A stretch of 7,484 nucleotides of DNA from Pseudomonadota bacterium (lineage in GTDB: Bacteria > Pseudomonadota > Alphaproteobacteria > Rhizobiales > Rhizobiaceae), in contig JAEYTV010000140.1 of assembly GCA_023433855.1 (NCBI GenBank), positions 1-7,484 on the forward strand. The letters run 5' to 3'. The notes beneath the pieces were generated by a model. That model did not search any database. It saw only the letters and a program-made list of their open reading frames with translations, and was not told the DNA's origin. Position numbers and translations under genes: made by a program. Shown piece after piece: positions 6,429 through 7,484 of this stretch. Each line of letters opens with the position of its first letter. The stretch's first letter is position 1.

Positions 6429-6608
6429 CTACTGCGTGGAACTTGGAACACCGAAGCGTTCCGGCAGGAAGGCAGTTTCCGACGAAGGACCGCTGAGGCG
6501 ATCCGATTTGGCTGTCACGGCTTGATTGATCGGGTGCATCAAAAGGGCGGCGATGAAGCCGCCGGCAATGACCGATCCCAAGGCTATCAGGATATTTCTG
6601 GCACTCAT
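6429..6608 (-). CDS. 59-residue single-span membrane protein, unknown function
   Basis: I do not recognise this protein. It starts MSARNILIALGSV and has one strongly hydrophobic segment at residues 5-24 (NILIALGSVIAGGFIAALLM) rich in Gly and Ala. A polar tail of 35 residues follows, rich in Ser and Pro and ending in GVPSSTQ. The positive N-terminus (Arg4) suggests an N-in orientation with the tail in the periplasm. An AVTA-KS sequence at 30-35 could instead be a signal peptidase cleavage site. Support for it being real: ATG with GGGAG 8 nt upstream, an EcfG-like promoter just before that, and a terminator hairpin just after the stop. It lies 91 bp downstream of the FMN reductase gene on the same strand. 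It may have its own promoter or partly depend on read-through. Its small size makes it easy to miss. Confidence 0.7.
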   Translation of the reverse strand: MSARNILIALGSVIAGGFIAALLMHPINQAVTAKSDRLSGPSSETAFLPERFGVPSSTQ

Positions 6609-6616
6609 GGCTTATG

Positions 6617-6621
6617 CTCCC
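6617..6621 (-). promoter_or_regulatory. Ribosome binding site of the 59-residue protein
   Basis: GGGAG on the minus strand, 8 nt before the ATG at 6608. It is one of the main reasons to accept this short frame as a gene. Confidence 0.6.
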
Positions 6622-6632
6622 GTATAGCCGCC

Positions 6633-6658
6633 AAACCAACGGGTCTGAGGAAGGTTCC
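6633..6658 (-). promoter_or_regulatory. EcfG-like (general stress response) promoter of the small gene
   Basis: On the minus strand GGAAC (6658-6654) is followed after 16 bases by GGTTT (6637-6633). The alphaproteobacterial EcfG/RpoE2 consensus, from memory, is GGAAC, 16-17 bases, CGTT(T). The -35 is exact and the -10 differs at its first base. Transcription would begin near 6627, giving a leader of about 20 nt that contains the ribosome binding site. GGAAC lies inside the stem of the preceding terminator candidate. Confidence 0.45.
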
Positions 6659-6673
6659 GGCGGGACCGGAGCC
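6653..6673 (-). terminator. Candidate terminator of the FMN reductase gene
   Basis: On the minus strand GGCTCCGG, loop TCCCG, then CCGGAACC: 8 bp with one G-T pair, followed by TTCCTC. It lies 27 bp after the reductase stop. The hairpin is good but the T-run is poor. Confidence 0.4.
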
Positions 6674-6699
6674 TCCTTCATCAAGGTCGCGTGAATGGA

Positions 6700-7278
6700 T
6701 CAGGCTTGTTCCCGGGCAGTCTTGAGCGCGGTTGCCCACCACGCAAGGTCGTCGAGCATGGCCTTGACGTTCGGCTCCAGGTGGGTGAGTTCCTTCAGTT
6801 CCTTGCCTTGCTGCCAGGCCGCGAAGAAATCCGCGCCCTGGATATGCACGCCGGTACGGGTCGGGACCATCTGCAGCTCCACCGCAATATTGCGCAGATG
6901 TTCGACAGCGCGGGCCCCGCCCACGCTTCCATAACCGACGGCGGCCGCCGGCTTGCGGTTCCACTCCGGATAGGCGAAATCCAGGGCGTTCTTGAGCGCC
7001 GCAGTGATGGAGCGGTTGTATTCGGCGACGATGAAGATGTAGCCGTCGAATTCGGCGACCTTCTGCTGCCACCGGCGGCCGACCTCGTTCTCGGTCGGAA
7101 CCCATGCATTGGAGGCCTTCTCGTTGAAGAAGGGCAGGGGGAAGTCACGCAGATCGACGATTTCGAAGTCCATGTCATCCCGGGCCGAGGCGGCCTCGTA
7201 GATCCATCTGGCGGGCTTCTCCCCGAAGCGGACGTCGCGTGTACTGCTGATGATGATGCCTATCTTGGGGTTTGTCAT
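6700..7278 (-). CDS. NADPH-dependent FMN reductase family flavoprotein
   Basis: A 192-residue flavodoxin-like protein of the NADPH-dependent FMN reductase family (the group that includes ArsH-, ChrR- and YieF/SsuE-like quinone, chromate and flavin reductases), expected to be cytosolic and FMN-binding. Signs are the first beta strand and phosphate loop (KIGIIISSTR, 5-14), the second FMN segment EYNRSITAALKNALDF (86-101) and the GYGSVGGARA loop (115-124) near the flavin ring. The length is normal for the family. The start is the ATG at 7278, with AGGAG 7 nt upstream; a TTG one codon earlier is less likely. The true substrate (flavin, quinone, azo dye or metal) cannot be read from sequence, and the neighbours give no clear pathway. 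It appears to be transcribed on its own promoter. Confidence 0.93.
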   Translation of the reverse strand: MTNPKIGIIISSTRDVRFGEKPARWIYEAASARDDMDFEIVDLRDFPLPFFNEKASNAWVPTENEVGRRWQQKVAEFDGYIFIVAEYNRSITAALKNALDFAYPEWNRKPAAAVGYGSVGGARAVEHLRNIAVELQMVPTRTGVHIQGADFFAAWQQGKELKELTHLEPNVKAMLDDLAWWATALKTAREQA

Positions 7279-7316
7279 CAAACCACTCCTGGTTTCGGGT
7301 CAGACATGAACACTGC

Positions 7317-7344
7317 AATATGGCCGCAGCCGGTGCGAGGTCAA
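7317..7344 (-). promoter_or_regulatory. Candidate housekeeping promoter of the FMN reductase gene
   Basis: On the minus strand TTGACC (7344-7339) and CATATT (7322-7317) are spaced by 16 bp, resembling the alphaproteobacterial sigma-70 pattern CTTGAC / CTATAT. The predicted start is near 7309, leaving about 30 nt before the ATG with AGGAG inside it. Confidence 0.4.
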
Positions 7345-7484
7345 CGGCGACGCCATTCGCGGTGCTGCCTGTTGATTTCTCATTCGCCGCTAGTTGGCCG
7401 AAAGCTGGGTCGGGGAAGCCATCAACTCCGCTCCACCGAGCGATTGGTCGGCATATTTGAACGCAAGAATGCTCAGTACAGACA
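7345..7484. other. Right-hand non-coding end, no gene seen
   Basis: Neither strand shows a reading frame with a credible start and ribosome binding site. A 4-bp dyad, CCGA...TCGG (7436-7451), is too weak to call. The stretch probably belongs to the region upstream of the FMN reductase gene. Confidence 0.5.

Noticed and set aside
6369..6725. Plus-strand 118-codon and minus-strand 102-codon frames in the gap after DUF2171
   Set aside because: Neither has a good ribosome binding site or protein-like composition. The in-between 59-residue minus-strand frame has both and conflicts with them.
7272..7460. Plus-strand 62-codon frame at the right end
   Set aside because: It overlaps the FMN reductase start and its predicted promoter, has no ribosome binding site and no recognisable features.

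Overview
The window looks like chromosomal DNA from an alphaproteobacterium, most likely Rhizobiaceae (Rhizobium, Agrobacterium or Neorhizobium type). The grounds are the GC-rich coding sequence, the SUF gene order sufD-sufS-DUF59-sufA, a DUF2171 protein and alphaproteobacterial-style promoter matches. The genus is an inference. I see no tRNA, rRNA, CRISPR array, insertion sequence, phage gene or att site.

Bases 1-2593 (+ strand) are the tail of a SUF iron-sulfur cluster assembly operon: the C-terminal part of SufD, a complete cysteine desulfurase SufS, a MIP18/DUF59 protein (SufT-like) and the A-type carrier SufA. SufS supplies persulfide sulfur, SufD belongs to the SufBCD scaffold, and SufA and the DUF59 protein act in transfer and maturation. 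sufB and sufC presumably lie upstream, outside the window.

Bases 2637-5835 (- strand) are a three-gene tripartite efflux operon, transcribed adaptor, then ATPase, then permease. These are a MacA-like membrane fusion protein, a stand-alone MacB/LolD-type ATPase and a MacB-type permease. The genes are tightly coupled: 9 bp between adaptor and ATPase, and an 11-bp overlap between ATPase and permease. The operon converges on suf with only 43 bp between stop codons. No TolC-type outer-membrane gene or regulator lies beside it.

Bases 5836-6111 are a divergent intergenic region with two inverted repeats that are candidate regulatory sites. It is followed by a small acidic DUF2171 protein (+, 6112-6372) and a strong hairpin at 6392-6415 that could terminate transcription from both sides.

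Bases 6429-7278 (- strand) hold an NADPH-dependent FMN reductase-family flavoprotein and, downstream of it, a 59-residue single-span membrane protein. The small gene has a good ribosome binding site and a sequence close to the EcfG (general stress response) promoter consensus, which overlaps the reductase's putative terminator. Bases beyond 7345 show no gene.

Most of the window is well-known biology. The least described item is the small membrane protein and its promoter/terminator overlap.
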